Source: Cyclobacteriaceae bacterium YHN15 (GTDB lineage: Bacteria; Bacteroidota; Bacteroidia; Cytophagales; Cyclobacteriaceae). From it: a stretch of DNA of 64,000 nt. Positions 1 to 8,516 of this stretch are shown here, piece by piece. A model generated the notes under the pieces. The model was given only the letters and a program-made list of their open reading frames with translations, was not told the DNA's origin and ran no database searches. The position numbers were made by a program, and so were the translations under genes. The number at the start of each line of letters is the position of its first letter. Position 1 is the first letter of the stretch. The DNA is taken from contig RKQB01000003.1 in the NCBI GenBank assembly GCA_003797895.1, positions 434,001-498,000 of the forward strand. The letters are read 5' to 3'.

Positions 1-1014
1 ATGAGAAGATTTTTTGGTTTAATTACGCTCCTTATTTTTTTGAGCGCTGAACTCGGGGCTTGGGGTTTTTTTGCCCATAGAAAAATCAATAGACAAGCTG
101 TTTTTTCGCTTCCTCCTGAAATGATCGGCTTTTATAAATTCCATATTGAATATATCACCGAAAATGCTGTAAACCCTGACAGAAGAAGATATGCGGTCAT
201 AGGGGAAGCAGAAAAGCATTTTATAGATGCTGACGCCTATGGTGATAGCGCTGTTTATAAACTACCAAGATATTGGAATCAGGCTCTTGAATCCTTTACC
301 GAAGAAGAGTTGCGCAGTAAAGGAATAGGTCCCTGGAATGTTTACCATACCAAAATCCAGTTAACAGAAGCTTTCAAAAGGAAGGACATGAAAGCTATAT
401 TGAGGTTATCAGCCGATTTGGGACATTATATTGGGGATATTCATGTCCCTCTACACACCACTAAAAATTATAATGGCCAATTAACCAATCAATATGGAAT
501 ACATGGTTTTTGGGAAAGCCGGATTCCAGAACTCCTTTCAAACGATTATGATTTTTTTGTGGGCAAAGCCGAATATCTCGAGCAACCTCAGTTAAGTGCA
601 TGGGAGGCGGTAATCGGTGCACATTTGGCTTTGGATTCGGTATTTCAATTTGAAAAAATAGTCAGTGAAAAATTCCCCGAGGACAAAAAGTACTCTTTCG
701 AAGAAAGAAATGGCATCAACACAAAGGTTTACTCCAGGGAATTCTCAATAGCATATCATGACATGTTGGACGGACAAGTAGAAAGACAAATGAAAAAAGC
801 AATCAAAATGATTGCTGATTTTTGGTACACTGCCTGGATTGATTCGGGACAGCCTGACCTTAACAGTCTTTTAAAAAATCCCGTTGTAATCCCTGAAGAA
901 AAATTCGAATTCAGCAAACCTTTGGATGTACGGGAACATGATGGCATCACTTCACAAGAAACTCCCAAAGACTTGAGGAAGTCTTTTTTGAGGGCGATGT
1001 GGAGAGTTAATTGA
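1..1014 (+). CDS. S1/P1 nuclease / zinc-dependent phospholipase C-like secreted protein
   Basis: 337 residues starting at the first base of the window. A signal peptide (residues 1-20, ending LGA) leaves Trp21 as mature N-terminus, followed by G-F-F-A-H; an N-terminal Trp plus a nearby His are zinc ligands in the S1/P1 nuclease and PLC fold. Further likely ligands lie in HFIDAD (about 74-79) and the block DLGHYIGDIHVPLH, which resembles the SHFMGDIHQPMH block of S1/P1 nucleases, with a later HGFWE. Predicted location is periplasm or outside. Substrate (nucleic acid or phospholipid) cannot be decided. It could have a longer N-terminus upstream of the window, but the signal peptide argues that the ATG is real. 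Confidence 0.75.
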   Translation: MRRFFGLITLLIFLSAELGAWGFFAHRKINRQAVFSLPPEMIGFYKFHIEYITENAVNPDRRRYAVIGEAEKHFIDADAYGDSAVYKLPRYWNQALESFTEEELRSKGIGPWNVYHTKIQLTEAFKRKDMKAILRLSADLGHYIGDIHVPLHTTKNYNGQLTNQYGIHGFWESRIPELLSNDYDFFVGKAEYLEQPQLSAWEAVIGAHLALDSVFQFEKIVSEKFPEDKKYSFEERNGINTKVYSREFSIAYHDMLDGQVERQMKKAIKMIADFWYTAWIDSGQPDLNSLLKNPVVIPEEKFEFSKPLDVREHDGITSQETPKDLRKSFLRAMWRVN

Positions 1015-1135
1015 AATTGATATTGGGTGATATTTTTGGATATTGGTTGATATTGTTGAGACTGGCTGGTAGGAAATATGGTGGAAATATTGGCCGGTAT
1101 AATTTCTTGATATTAGTTGATATTTGACAGCGCTT
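1015..1135. repeat. GATATT-rich degenerate repeat
   Basis: Three copies of a unit of the form GATATTnGnTGATATT occur right after the upstream gene (about 1019-1034, 1040-1055 and 1109-1124), with GGAAATATT-type variants between. The same unit, inverted, appears around 31040-31100, so this is a candidate dispersed intergenic repeat. The rest of the gap to the next gene is AT-rich with no gene seen. Confidence 0.45.
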
Positions 1136-1297
1136 TAATCATTAAAAGTCTTATTGAATAATTTTCGACCTAATCAAAAAAAATCATTTGATTTTTATTT
1201 CTTTTTAAGGTCACTCACCTTGAGATTAAGCTTAAATTTTTGAAAAAACATTTGAGTACATCATAATATCTTAATTTCTATGAAATATCCACAAATA

Positions 1298-2620
1298 TCA
1301 TACAAACTCCTTTTTTGTCGAATTCAAATAGAATCGGATAGCTTGTCCAAGTTTCAGGAAAGTCTGTCTGAAAACGGCCTCATTTTCTTCCAAGAGTGTC
1401 ACCCTGAAACCTCTTAGGTCAGAACAGAAGGAGGAGATGGGAACCACACAGATATGGGCTGAAGCCAGCAGATAATATACAAAGCGCTTATCCAAGGGCA
1501 TTTCAGGTTCATTGAGCCAACCTTCCAACAATGTTTTAACTTTTGAATCCTCAATTGGTAAAAATTGCCGGGAATTCAAGAAGGATTCCTCAAATACTAC
1601 TGTATTATAAAAGGCTCCTTGGGTTGGATTAAATTTAATGCCAGGAATATTGCCCAATATTTCTTTCATAATTTTGCTTCTTTTGCCAATCTTCTCATTG
1701 GCTTCCTCCCGATAAGCTTTGTAGGCAGGATGGCTCATAATCCTAGGGATGGATAATTGCGGTAAAATCGTGGAGCAAACTTCAATCATTTTGGCATTTT
1801 CCAATGTCTGGCAAAGCTTGCTGAATTCTTTGGATGCATTTCGGTTATAGAATTCCATCCAACCACATCTTGATCCGGGCCATGGGAATTCTTTGGATAT
1901 ACCCTTTAGGGAAATGGCCGGCAAATCACCGATTACTTCAGACAATGCCACTGCCTTGATTCCATTGTAGGTGATATTTTGATAAATCTCATCAGCAATC
2001 AAAAGTAAGCGGAATTCCCTCGCTATTTTCACAAACCCATCCAAAACCTCTTTAGGATAAACCATTCCGGTTGGATTGTCTGGGTTGATAATCAAAATCC
2101 CCACAATGGAAGGATTGTATTTCACTTTATTGTAGACATCTTCCATATCAGGAAGCCACTGATTGTCCGGGTCCAGATTATAAGTAATGGGAGAAGTGTT
2201 GGCATGAGCCGCTTCTGCAGAACTATGGGTACTGTAGGCAGGAGAAGGACCGATAATCCGTGCTGTTGGAATCAAAAACTGGTACAGCTTGGCAATAGCA
2301 TCCCCCAATCCGTTGAAAAACAAAACATCTTCAGATGTGATTTGGGAACCTCTTTTTTGGTTGTTCAATTCAGCCAGAAATTCCCTGGTTTCAAGCACTC
2401 CTTTTGAATCCGCATAGCCATAGGATTTGTCCTGGCTTACCAGATCAGCCACGATTTCCTTCATCCAATGGGGCATAACATTGTTTTTCTGAATGGGATC
2501 CCCAATGTTTTCCCAGGTTATTTCATAACCCAAGGATTCAATTTGACGGGCCTTTTTTACTATTCCCCTGATTTCATAATTAAGCTCTTCTGCACCAGGC
2601 CTTAATAACAATGTCCTCAT
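1298..2620 (-). CDS. Pyridoxal-phosphate aminotransferase, class I/II
   Basis: 440 residues. Fold-type I aminotransferase pattern: glycine-rich FNGLGDAIAKLY, the NPDNPTG motif, IADEIYQ carrying the PLP-binding Asp and Tyr, and a PLP lysine in GISKEFPWPGSRCGW whose downstream Arg is typical of the family. It probably transfers an amino group between an amino acid and a 2-oxo acid; exact substrate is unknown, alanine or aromatic aminotransferase-like. An upstream in-frame TTG adds 12 residues, but the ATG before RTLLLRPG fits homolog N-termini better. It is divergent from the ATPase gene downstream and alone on its strand. Confidence 0.8.
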   Translation of the reverse strand: MRTLLLRPGAEELNYEIRGIVKKARQIESLGYEITWENIGDPIQKNNVMPHWMKEIVADLVSQDKSYGYADSKGVLETREFLAELNNQKRGSQITSEDVLFFNGLGDAIAKLYQFLIPTARIIGPSPAYSTHSSAEAAHANTSPITYNLDPDNQWLPDMEDVYNKVKYNPSIVGILIINPDNPTGMVYPKEVLDGFVKIAREFRLLLIADEIYQNITYNGIKAVALSEVIGDLPAISLKGISKEFPWPGSRCGWMEFYNRNASKEFSKLCQTLENAKMIEVCSTILPQLSIPRIMSHPAYKAYREEANEKIGKRSKIMKEILGNIPGIKFNPTQGAFYNTVVFEESFLNSRQFLPIEDSKVKTLLEGWLNEPEMPLDKRFVYYLLASAHICVVPISSFCSDLRGFRVTLLEENEAVFRQTFLKLGQAIRFYLNSTKKEFV

Positions 2621-2787
2621 AATACCGGTTTTTGGAAATTGGGAACAAATAAACAAAAAAGGGAGTGAATGATTGCGGATTTCTTAAAAAAGATACTTCT
2701 CTGGTAGGAAATACAAACCTTGTTAGATCAATAGTTAAAGCAACCTTTCTTTTATTCCAATACAGGCATTTTTTATGATTTGCCATG

Positions 2788-2865
2788 ACTTTGTTACAAG
2801 AATTGAAGTAAATTACCCTTACTTTGTTACAATAAAATCAAATATTTGCCCTTACTTTGTGTCAA
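2788..2865. repeat. Three direct repeats at exact 33-bp period
   Basis: ACTTTGTTACAA occurs at 2788-2799 and 2821-2832, and ACTTTGTGTCAA at 2854-2865. The last two copies are also preceded by CCCTT. The array ends 12 bases before the ATG of the DUF4143 ATPase, so it lies in that gene's promoter or leader. Three helical turns per unit suggest a protein-binding array. Confidence 0.7.
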
Positions 2866-2877
2866 ATTAAAATTTAT

Positions 2878-4233
2878 ATGGGTTTCAATAGACAGATTTT
2901 CAGTCAATTAGTGGATTGGAAAAAAAACAAAGATAGAAAGCCTTTAATTATTCGTGGAGCAAGGCAAGTAGGAAAAACTACCCTCGTGAAAGATTTTGCC
3001 AGAACTTATCCTTTTGCCATTCTTCTTAATTTAGAAAAAGAATCAGAAAGGTCATTTTTTGATGATTTTAATAATGTAAAGAGTATTATGGAAGCTCTTT
3101 TCCTGAACAATAATATAAATTCAAAACATATCGGAAATACCCTTCTTTTTTTAGATGAAATCCAAGAGTCTCCAAAAGCCATCCAACTTCTAAGATATTT
3201 TCATGAAGAATTACCCGAGTTACATGTTATTGCCGCCGGATCATTATTGGAGTTTGCAATGAGACATGTGAAAAGCTTTCCGGTAGGGAGGGTACAATTT
3301 CTATACCTACATCCGATGAATTTCCCTGAATATTTAGAAGCTATCGGTCATTCTGCTGCTTTGGAAGAAATTTTAAAAGTTCCGATAAAACCTATTGCCC
3401 ATAAGGTATTGATGGATTTATTTCATCGCTATGCGATCATTGGTGGAATGCCAGAAGTAATCAAAACCGAAATTCAAAAAAGAAATCTTGCCAGTTTGCC
3501 CCAAATCTATGAAAGTATATGGGGGACTTATAAAAATGATGTTGAGAAATATACATCCAATGAAACTGAAAGAAATATCATCAAACACATTATGGATTTT
3601 GGACCATTGGCCATGGATCGAAGAGTGAAATTCCAAGGCTTTGGAAATTCAAACTATAAGTCCAGAGAGGTTGGGGAATGTTTCAGGATATTGGAAGATG
3701 CCAGGATTTTGAGGTTGATTTATCCCACAACCGATTTAATACCTCCTATTCAATCTGATTTTAAAAAATCTCCAAGAATTCAGCTATTGGACACAGGGCT
3801 TATCAATTATACCATAGGCATTCAAAGTCAACTTCTTGGAATGGATGATCTCAGTAGTGCTTACAAAGGTGCCTTGGTTCCTCATTTGGTTACACAGGAG
3901 TTGATTTCTATCCAATCCATTTCAGATCAAAAACCAAATTTTTGGGTCCGTGAAAAGCATCAATCCAGTGCTGAAGTTGATCTGGTTTTTACCCACCAAA
4001 ACAAAGTCATTCCAATTGAAATCAAGTCCGGTCCAACAGGTTCCCTCAGGTCACTCCATCAATTCATTGAAGCAAGCGACCATCCATTTGCTGTAAGGAT
4101 TTATGGTGGGCAATTCAAAATTGAAGTGACCAAAACTCCGAGAGGAAAACCTTACCAATTAATGAACCTTCCCTACTATTTGGGAACAAGGCTGAAAGAG
4201 TATGTGTCCTGGTTTGTAAAAGCAAATGGTTAA
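2878..4233 (+). CDS. AAA ATPase with DUF4143 nuclease-like C-terminus
   Basis: 451 residues. Walker A is GARQVGKTT (27-35) and Walker B is LLFLDEIQE (about 94-102), as in the AAA_14/DUF4143 family. The C-terminal third carries AEVDLVF followed by IPIEIKSG, the D-(x)n-E-x-K layout of a PD-(D/E)XK fold, which is usual for DUF4143. Family function is not well known; roles in mobile or stress-linked DNA processes have been proposed. The ATG before GFNRQIF is chosen because a TTG upstream would place the frame inside the 33-bp repeat array. It stands alone, ending toward a strong hairpin shared with the convergent ettA. Confidence 0.8.
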   Translation: MGFNRQIFSQLVDWKKNKDRKPLIIRGARQVGKTTLVKDFARTYPFAILLNLEKESERSFFDDFNNVKSIMEALFLNNNINSKHIGNTLLFLDEIQESPKAIQLLRYFHEELPELHVIAAGSLLEFAMRHVKSFPVGRVQFLYLHPMNFPEYLEAIGHSAALEEILKVPIKPIAHKVLMDLFHRYAIIGGMPEVIKTEIQKRNLASLPQIYESIWGTYKNDVEKYTSNETERNIIKHIMDFGPLAMDRRVKFQGFGNSNYKSREVGECFRILEDARILRLIYPTTDLIPPIQSDFKKSPRIQLLDTGLINYTIGIQSQLLGMDDLSSAYKGALVPHLVTQELISIQSISDQKPNFWVREKHQSSAEVDLVFTHQNKVIPIEIKSGPTGSLRSLHQFIEASDHPFAVRIYGGQFKIEVTKTPRGKPYQLMNLPYYLGTRLKEYVSWFVKANG

Positions 4234-4292
4234 TACAACTAAGGATTTAAAAATTAGTCTTGGATAATACTTGCCGGTCTGAAGACTGTAAT

Positions 4293-4332
4293 AAAATTGG
4301 TTCAAGCCTGCCTGCAGGCTTGAACCAATTTT
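4293..4332. terminator. Perfect 18-bp hairpin, probable bidirectional terminator
   Basis: AAAATTGGTTCAAGCCTG (4293-4310) pairs without mismatch with 4315-4332 around a CCTG loop. A/T tails on both ends and its place between the convergent ATPase gene and ettA fit a two-way terminator. The length is unusual, so a palindromic repeat element is an alternative. Confidence 0.7.
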
Positions 4333-4392
4333 CTATTTAGCACCTCATCTTTAAAACCAAGTACTTTGAACTTGGTACTTAGTACATCAGCC

Positions 4393-6072
4393 CTATTTCA
4401 GCTTCTTATACTTTATCCTTTTCGGTGTCACATCACCCAAGCGCTTTTTCTTATTCTCCTCGTAATCGGAGAAATTGCCTTCAAACCAATACACCTGGGA
4501 ATCTCCTTCAAAGGCCAAAATATGGGTACATATCCTATCCAGAAACCAACGGTCGTGGGAAATAATCACGGCACAGCCACCGAAATTTTCCAAAGCTTCT
4601 TCCAAGGCCCTTAGCGTATTTACATCCAAATCGTTGGTAGGTTCGTCCAACAGCAACACATTTCCACCCTCTTTCAAAGTAATGGCCAAATGCACCCTGT
4701 TTCTCTCTCCACCGGAAAGCACCCCTAGTTTTTTCTCCTGATCTGAGCCTGCAAAATTAAATTTGCTTACATAAGCACGTGCATTCATCTCCTTATTTCC
4801 TAATTTGATGATTTCATTCCCACCGGAGATAGCTTCAAATACACTCTTGTTGGGGTCCAGATTATCATGCTCTTGATCCACATAGGCAAGTTTAACCGTT
4901 TCTCCCACCTCGAAATGTCCTGCATCAGGTTTTTCCTGACCTGTTATGAGTTTAAACAAAGTGGATTTCCCTGCGCCATTTGGCCCAATTATTCCTACAA
5001 TACCCCCCTGAGGCAAGCTAAAAGAAAGATTTTCAAATAAAAGTTTGTCTCCATAGGCCTTAGACACCCCATTTACTTCAATCACTTTAGACCCCAATCT
5101 TGGTCCTGGCGGAATATACAATTCCAATTTTGCCTCTTTTTCTTTACCTTCCTCACTTACCATTTTGTCATAAGCACTCAATCTGGCTTTACCTTTAGCC
5201 TGACGGGCTTTAGGGGTCATACGGATCCATTCCAGTTCCCTTTCCAAGGTTTTCTGCCGCTTGGATTCTGTTTTTTCCTCTTGCTTCAACCTGCTTTGTT
5301 TTTGATCCAACCAGGAAGAATAATTGCCCTTCCAAGGAATCCCTTCTCCTCTGTCCAATTCCAAAATCCACCCTGCAACATTGTCCAGGAAATACCTGTC
5401 GTGGGTTACTGCGATAACCGTTCCTTTATACTGCTGTAAATGCTGCTCCAACCAAAGAACAGACTCCGCATCCAAATGGTTGGTGGGTTCATCCAAAAGC
5501 AAAACATCCGGTTCCTGAAGCAAAAGTCTGCAAAGGGCTACCCTTCTTTTTTCACCTCCTGAGAGGTTGCCCACAATTGCTTCACTAGGGGGAAGTCTCA
5601 AGGCATCCATTGCCCTTTCCAAAATGGTTTCCAATTCCCATGCATTGACTGCATCCAGCTTCTCTTGAACCTCCCCTTGCTTGGTTATCAGTTTGTCCAT
5701 AGCGTCAGGATCATCCATGAGCGCTGGGTCCATGAATTTTTCATTGATCTCCTCAAATTCTTTTAGAAGGGCTACCGTTTCTGATACAGCCTCCTCCACA
5801 ATCTCCTTGACTGTTTTATCCGGATTTAATTTGGGTTCCTGTTCCAGCATTCCTACTGAATATCCTGGAGACCAAACTACCTCTCCTAAAAAATCTTTAT
5901 CTACGCCAGCTATGATCCTCAAAAGGGAACTTTTCCCGGATCCATTGAGTCCTAAAACGCCAATTTTTGCTCCGTAAAAAAAAGAAAGGTAAATATCTTT
6001 CAAAACTTTTTTCTGCGGCGGGTATATTTTCGAAACCCCTGCCATGGAAAATATGACTTTTTCGTTACTCAT
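4393..6072 (-). CDS. ettA: Energy-dependent translational throttle protein EttA (ABC-F)
   Basis: 559 residues with two ABC ATPase domains and no membrane segments. Domain 1 has Walker A GLNGSGKSS (about 41-49), signature LSGGEKRRVAL and Walker B VLLLDEPTNHLD. Domain 2 has GPNGAGKST, LSGGERNRVHLA and VLLLDEPTNDLD. Between them lies the charged linker with RMTPKARQAKGKAR characteristic of the EttA subfamily. EttA binds the ribosomal E site and gates entry into elongation according to ATP/ADP level. Length matches the family. Standalone gene, convergent with the DUF4143 ATPase. Confidence 0.93.
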   Translation of the reverse strand: MSNEKVIFSMAGVSKIYPPQKKVLKDIYLSFFYGAKIGVLGLNGSGKSSLLRIIAGVDKDFLGEVVWSPGYSVGMLEQEPKLNPDKTVKEIVEEAVSETVALLKEFEEINEKFMDPALMDDPDAMDKLITKQGEVQEKLDAVNAWELETILERAMDALRLPPSEAIVGNLSGGEKRRVALCRLLLQEPDVLLLDEPTNHLDAESVLWLEQHLQQYKGTVIAVTHDRYFLDNVAGWILELDRGEGIPWKGNYSSWLDQKQSRLKQEEKTESKRQKTLERELEWIRMTPKARQAKGKARLSAYDKMVSEEGKEKEAKLELYIPPGPRLGSKVIEVNGVSKAYGDKLLFENLSFSLPQGGIVGIIGPNGAGKSTLFKLITGQEKPDAGHFEVGETVKLAYVDQEHDNLDPNKSVFEAISGGNEIIKLGNKEMNARAYVSKFNFAGSDQEKKLGVLSGGERNRVHLAITLKEGGNVLLLDEPTNDLDVNTLRALEEALENFGGCAVIISHDRWFLDRICTHILAFEGDSQVYWFEGNFSDYEENKKKRLGDVTPKRIKYKKLK

Positions 6073-6207
6073 AAGTTAATTTTCAATGTTTTCAATTCCA
6101 ATAAGGACAAAGATGGCAAAAAAAGGGCTTTCTTAGGATAAATGCTTTTGAATTAATTAATTTGCAAAAAATAAAAAACTACCACACAAGCAACCTATTG
6201 AATTGAT

Positions 6208-7455
6208 ATGGAGCATCCATACGGGTACATTAAAGATAACAAGGTTTATCTCAAAAAATTTTTGAATCAGCCTGACAGGGTGATTGGAGAAGTTAAAGAA
6301 GACGAAGCATCGACCATCAAGTATTTTGAAGATAGGTTCACTGCTTTACTGGAAAAGATCGAAGCGCTTAAAAAAGACATTGAGGAAAACCAGAACAAAG
6401 GCTCTTTTCTGATGAAATTAATTCATCTTAAAGATTCTTTGTTGGAATATGATGCTTTGGGCGATTTTGTTCCCCTGATTGAGGAACTAGAGAAAATCCA
6501 GGTATCTCTTGAAGAAATTATCAAGAAAAACAGGGAAAGAAACCTTGAAATTAAAAAAGGTCTTTTAGTAGAAGCAGAGGCTTTAAAAAATGATACGGAT
6601 TGGAAAAAAACAGCTGAAGAACTCAAAAACCTAAAAATGCGCTGGATCAAAACAGGTCCTGTTGAAAAAGAATTTGAGGAGGAGATTGAGAAAACTTTCA
6701 ATTCGGCTGTAGATACATTTTTTGAAAACCGAAGACACTATTTTGAAGGTTTAGCACTTCAGGCTGAAGAAAACATCAAAGTTTATGAAGATTTGGTAAG
6801 GCAGGCAAGAGCTGCCTTTGATAACCCGGATGCCAAACAGGCATTTGAGGTATCTAAAAGAATCCAAAAAGAATGGAAAGCTGCAGGAAAAGTTCCGGCT
6901 GAAAAAAGACAACCTTTATGGGATGAATTTTCAAAATTAAACAATAGAATTTTTAGCAGATTCAAACGCACCATGCAGACAGAACCCCAAATGAAACCTT
7001 GGGAATTGATGAAAAAAATGGAGGCCATGACTGCTGAGATGAAAAAATTGGCCCATGCTGAAACAAATCCTGACATAATTTCGTCTGCCAAAAGATTACA
7101 GGCTGAATGGAAAAGACTACCTGAAAGAAAGCCCAAAGAAGCAAATCTTGTTATGCGCTCTTTTACTTTCTTTTCTGAAGTTGTCTTTGAGAAGTTGTTT
7201 TTAAATAAACTTGCCTCTTCAAAATATGAGGATTTTGACAGTAAGAATAAAGAAGATCAAAACAGATTGAAGGCTGGAATTCTTAAGGATTTGATTTACA
7301 GGGACGAAAATGAACTTGCCACCGTCAAGGCAAATGCAGAAAACTTCAGAACCAATGAGGAGGATTTTGAAATTATGCTCAGAAGAAAAATCGGTGCCTT
7401 TAAAAGGAAATTGGAAGTGAAAAATTTCATTCTAAAGGAACTTTTAAATAAATAA
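6208..7455 (+). CDS. DUF349 domain protein
   Basis: 415 residues, highly charged and almost wholly helical, without signal peptide or membrane segment. It has several DUF349-type helical repeats, recognisable by tryptophan-centred WKKTAEELKNLKMRWIKTGPV (about 131-151 in sequence), EWKAAGKVPAEKRQPLWDEF and EWKRLPERKPKEANL. The protein is common in Bacteroidota but its role is unknown; cytoplasmic coiled-coil scaffold is a reasonable guess only. It runs in the same direction as the next small gene but that gene has its own promoter. Confidence 0.8.
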   Translation: MEHPYGYIKDNKVYLKKFLNQPDRVIGEVKEDEASTIKYFEDRFTALLEKIEALKKDIEENQNKGSFLMKLIHLKDSLLEYDALGDFVPLIEELEKIQVSLEEIIKKNRERNLEIKKGLLVEAEALKNDTDWKKTAEELKNLKMRWIKTGPVEKEFEEEIEKTFNSAVDTFFENRRHYFEGLALQAEENIKVYEDLVRQARAAFDNPDAKQAFEVSKRIQKEWKAAGKVPAEKRQPLWDEFSKLNNRIFSRFKRTMQTEPQMKPWELMKKMEAMTAEMKKLAHAETNPDIISSAKRLQAEWKRLPERKPKEANLVMRSFTFFSEVVFEKLFLNKLASSKYEDFDSKNKEDQNRLKAGILKDLIYRDENELATVKANAENFRTNEEDFEIMLRRKIGAFKRKLEVKNFILKELLNK

Positions 7456-7466
7456 TCAGTTAAGAA

Positions 7467-7495
7467 TTGAAAATTTAAAACTATTTCTATTTTTG
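7467..7495 (+). promoter_or_regulatory. Bacteroidota sigma-ABfr promoter of the DUF2795 gene
   Basis: TTG at 7467-7469, 18-bp spacer, then TATTTTTG at 7488-7495, matching the Bacteroidota -33 TTG / -7 TAnnTTTG pattern. It sits about 38 bases before the ATG. Confidence 0.65.
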
Positions 7496-7532
7496 CGTGC
7501 CGTTATGGCGGTAAACATAAACTTTGAAAATT

Positions 7533-7754
7533 ATGTATTGGACATTAGAACTTGCTTCTTACCTTGAAGATGCACCTTGGCCAGCAACCAAAGATGAGTT
7601 GATCGATTATGCGATCCGTTCTGGAGCTCCTTTGGAAGTCGTTGAAAACCTCCAGGAATTAGAGGATGACGGAGAGCCTTATGAAAACATTGAAGAAATC
7701 TGGCCTGATTATCCAACAAAAGACGATTTCTTCTTTAATGAAGATGAATATTAA
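7533..7754 (+). CDS. DUF2795 family small acidic protein
   Basis: 73 residues, strongly acidic. N-terminus YWTLELASYLEDAPWPATKDELIDYAIRSG is shared almost unchanged among Bacteroidota members of DUF2795 (described here from memory of the family). The motif APLEVVENLQELEDDGE follows. Function unknown; strong conservation and a strong promoter suggest an abundant housekeeping protein. An in-frame TTG three codons upstream is less likely than this ATG. A clear terminator follows directly. Confidence 0.85.
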   Translation: MYWTLELASYLEDAPWPATKDELIDYAIRSGAPLEVVENLQELEDDGEPYENIEEIWPDYPTKDDFFFNEDEY

Positions 7755-7756
7755 TT

Positions 7757-7780
7757 AAAGCCCTGCGAAGGGCTTTTTTT
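7757..7780 (+). terminator. Rho-independent terminator
   Basis: AAAGCCCT (7757-7764), loop GCGA, AGGGCTTT (7769-7776), then a run of T to 7780. It ends the DUF2795 gene and, read the other way, lies just after the LytTR regulator stop. Confidence 0.85.
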
Positions 7781-7781
7781 G

Positions 7782-8516
7782 CTAGATACCTAATACTGAT
7801 TTAAGCTTGGGCATACCTGATTTGCTCACAGGAATACTTTCTCCGGACCTGAGCTTGACTAGGTACCCGTCTTTTTCATAGGGCTCCAATTTTGATATTT
7901 CACTTACTTTAACCAAGTAAGAGCGGTGGACCCTTACAAAATGTTTAGGGTCAAGATTTTTCTCAAAAAATGATAAGGTTTTATTCTTTAAAAACTTTCC
8001 CTCAGCAGTGTGGATATTGACATAGTCATCATTAGCCTCCAGATACTTAACGTCTAAAACCGGTATGATTTTGATTTCATTCTTCACTTTCAAAACTATC
8101 CTCTCGATGTTTTCTGATTGGGCATTTTCTTCTGAATTTATCAGCCCATCTATATGATCACTATTATTGAATTGGAGGAATCTTTGAATTGCCATTGCAA
8201 ACCTTTCTTTGGAAAAGGGCTTCAATAAATAATCAATGGCATGAGCGTCAAAAGCTTTCAAAGCGTAATGATCAAAGGCTGTTGTAAAAATCACATGAGG
8301 GGGTTTCTCTATTAATTCCAATAATTCAAAGCCATTAAGTTTGGGCATCTGTACATCCAAAAAAATCAAATCAGGATTGATTTCCTGTATAGATTTTAAT
8401 CCTTCAAATCCATTATGGCAAATTCTTACAACTTCAAACTGGGGAAAATCAACTAAATATTCCTTCACTATTTCGGTGGCCAAAGGCTCATCATCAATAA
8501 TCAAAGTTTTAATCAT
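7782..8516 (-). CDS. LytTR-family response regulator
   Basis: 244 residues. Receiver domain 1-115 has acidic pocket IIDDEP (Asp8, Asp9) and phosphoacceptor Asp54 in LIFLDVQMP, with conserved Thr/Lys in FTTAFDHYALKAF and LLKPF. The C-terminal LytTR DNA-binding domain (about 145-244) shows VKYLEANDDYVNIHTAEGK and HFVRVHRSYLVKVSEI. The start ATG overlaps the end of the upstream kinase gene by 8 bases, so the two are translationally coupled. LytTR regulators bind paired direct repeats about 21 bp apart, and such a pair lies upstream of this operon. Confidence 0.92.
   Translation of the reverse strand: MIKTLIIDDEPLATEIVKEYLVDFPQFEVVRICHNGFEGLKSIQEINPDLIFLDVQMPKLNGFELLELIEKPPHVIFTTAFDHYALKAFDAHAIDYLLKPFSKERFAMAIQRFLQFNNSDHIDGLINSEENAQSENIERIVLKVKNEIKIIPVLDVKYLEANDDYVNIHTAEGKFLKNKTLSFFEKNLDPKHFVRVHRSYLVKVSEISKLEPYEKDGYLVKLRSGESIPVSKSGMPKLKSVLGI

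Noticed and set aside
2788..2865. A CRISPR-like reading of the 33-bp spaced repeats
   Set aside because: Only three short 12-bp copies without spacer diversity and no cas gene; iterons are a better explanation.
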